A DNA stretch of 64,000 nucleotides, taken from NCBI RefSeq assembly GCF_014058705.1, contig NZ_CP059692.1:811001-875000 (forward strand). The letters run 5' to 3'. Below the pieces are notes generated by a model, which made no database searches, was not told the DNA's origin, and saw only the letters and a list, made by a program, of their open reading frames with translations. Below are positions 63,617-64,000 of the stretch, piece after piece. Source of the DNA: Aureimonas mangrovi (GTDB lineage: Bacteria > Pseudomonadota > Alphaproteobacteria > Rhizobiales > Rhizobiaceae). The translations under genes and the position numbers were made by a program. How positions within the stretch are numbered: position 1 is the first letter of the stretch; the number at the start of each line of letters is the position of its first letter.

Positions 63617-64000
63617 GACGAACCACTATTCTCGCCCTCGCCACCGCTCTCACGCTGATTGAGGGCCTTTCTATCCATTCCGGCATCGTGTGGGCCCAGA
63701 CGGGCTCTGGCGACGTGGCCGGCGCGCCGGATGCATCTGCCGGAGCCGACGGTGGCACGCAGACCCCGGCGTTCGACGCGTCCGGCTCGAGCGGGGCGAG
63801 CGCCGCTCCAGCGGCAGGGGGAGGGGCACCCTTCATTGCGCCGCCGGACCCGGCGCGGCCTGCGACCGCGGTGGACGAAACGGCGTTGCGCTACTTCGCC
63901 CAGCAGGGCGATACCCGCCGCCTGCAAACCGAGATTGCGCGGCTGCAGGCGCTCTATCCGGACTGGACTCCGCCTGAAAACCCGCTGGCGGTGCCTCAGG
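63613..64000 (+). CDS. Cellulose biosynthesis protein, N-terminal part of a BcsC-like repeat protein (runs off the window)
   Basis: Starts at GTG 63613 overlapping the bcsZ stop and continues open to the window end (129 codons). It has a signal peptide (TTILALATALTLIEGLSIHS) then a glycine/alanine-rich linker and TALRYFAQQGDTRRLQTEIA followed by RLQALYPDWTPPENPLAVPQ. The latter resembles the start of the tetratricopeptide-rich proteins found after bcsZ in Rhizobiales. In that role it would form the periplasmic scaffold toward the outer membrane. The identity needs the rest of the gene. Confidence 0.6.
   Translation, partial: MRRTTILALATALTLIEGLSIHSGIVWAQTGSGDVAGAPDASAGADGGTQTPAFDASGSSGASAAPAAGGGAPFIAPPDPARPATAVDETALRYFAQQGDTRRLQTEIARLQALYPDWTPPENPLAVPQ

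Overview
The window is GC-rich chromosomal DNA of an alphaproteobacterium, most likely of the order Hyphomicrobiales (Rhizobiales). The evidence is a bcsN-bcsA-bcsB-bcsZ cellulose operon of the Rhizobiales type, the dense 4-bp stop/start overlaps, and the abundance of TRAP and ABC uptake systems. It reads as an accessory catabolic region, patched with decayed insertion sequences, lying between better conserved loci (kdp, bcs).

Layout. 1-5.1 kb: the end of a molybdenum hydroxylase gene, a cobalamin riboswitch with its own terminator in front of a B12-independent methionine synthase-like gene, and a DctPQM TRAP transporter. 5.1-6.5 kb: a graveyard holding a queH remnant, a tRNA-Ser 3' end and two transposase fragments. 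6.5-23.8 kb: a complete nicotinate (nic) degradation locus (nicE, nicD, nicX, nicF, nicR, nicA, nicB, nicC) with a TAXI-TRAP transporter and a sodium symporter. It begins with two unexpected genes: a nadC-like quinolinate phosphoribosyltransferase, and a fusion of a PhnN-like ribose-1,5-bisphosphate kinase to an AMP-phosphorylase-like enzyme. 24.2-35.7 kb: a spermidine/putrescine-type ABC transporter wrapped around HyuA/HyuB, an Old Yellow Enzyme homologue and an FAD oxidoreductase, followed by a LysR regulator. 36-44.8 kb (minus strand): ptsN-like, kdpE, kdpD, kdpC, kdpA, kdpB and kdpF in the unusual order F-x-B-y-A-C-D-E-ptsN, with two tiny membrane ORFs. 45-46.8 kb: two small genes, a truncated DapA-like gene, and IS256 and IS481 remnants. 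46.8-55.4 kb (minus strand): an amino-acid-type ABC transporter with two polysaccharide-deacetylase-fold enzymes, an arginase-fold protein, a leaderless DctP-like protein and an M20 amidohydrolase, facing a divergent XRE-cupin regulator. 55.5-56.7 kb: resolvase, IS3 and dehydrogenase remnants. 56.8-64 kb: a hairpin-rich leader and the bcs operon, running off the window.

The most interesting proposal is a PRPP-recycling quinolinate pathway. NadC would join quinolinate to PRPP, giving nicotinate mononucleotide, CO2 and PPi. The phosphorylase half of the fusion would release nicotinate and ribose 1,5-bisphosphate. The kinase half would turn ribose 1,5-bisphosphate back into PRPP with ATP. Nicotinate would then enter NicAB, NicC, NicX, NicD, NicF and NicE and leave as fumarate. 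A shared TTAGTAT motif in front of nadC, nicA and nicC supports one regulon. The protein families and their order are visible in the sequence. The pathway is inference.
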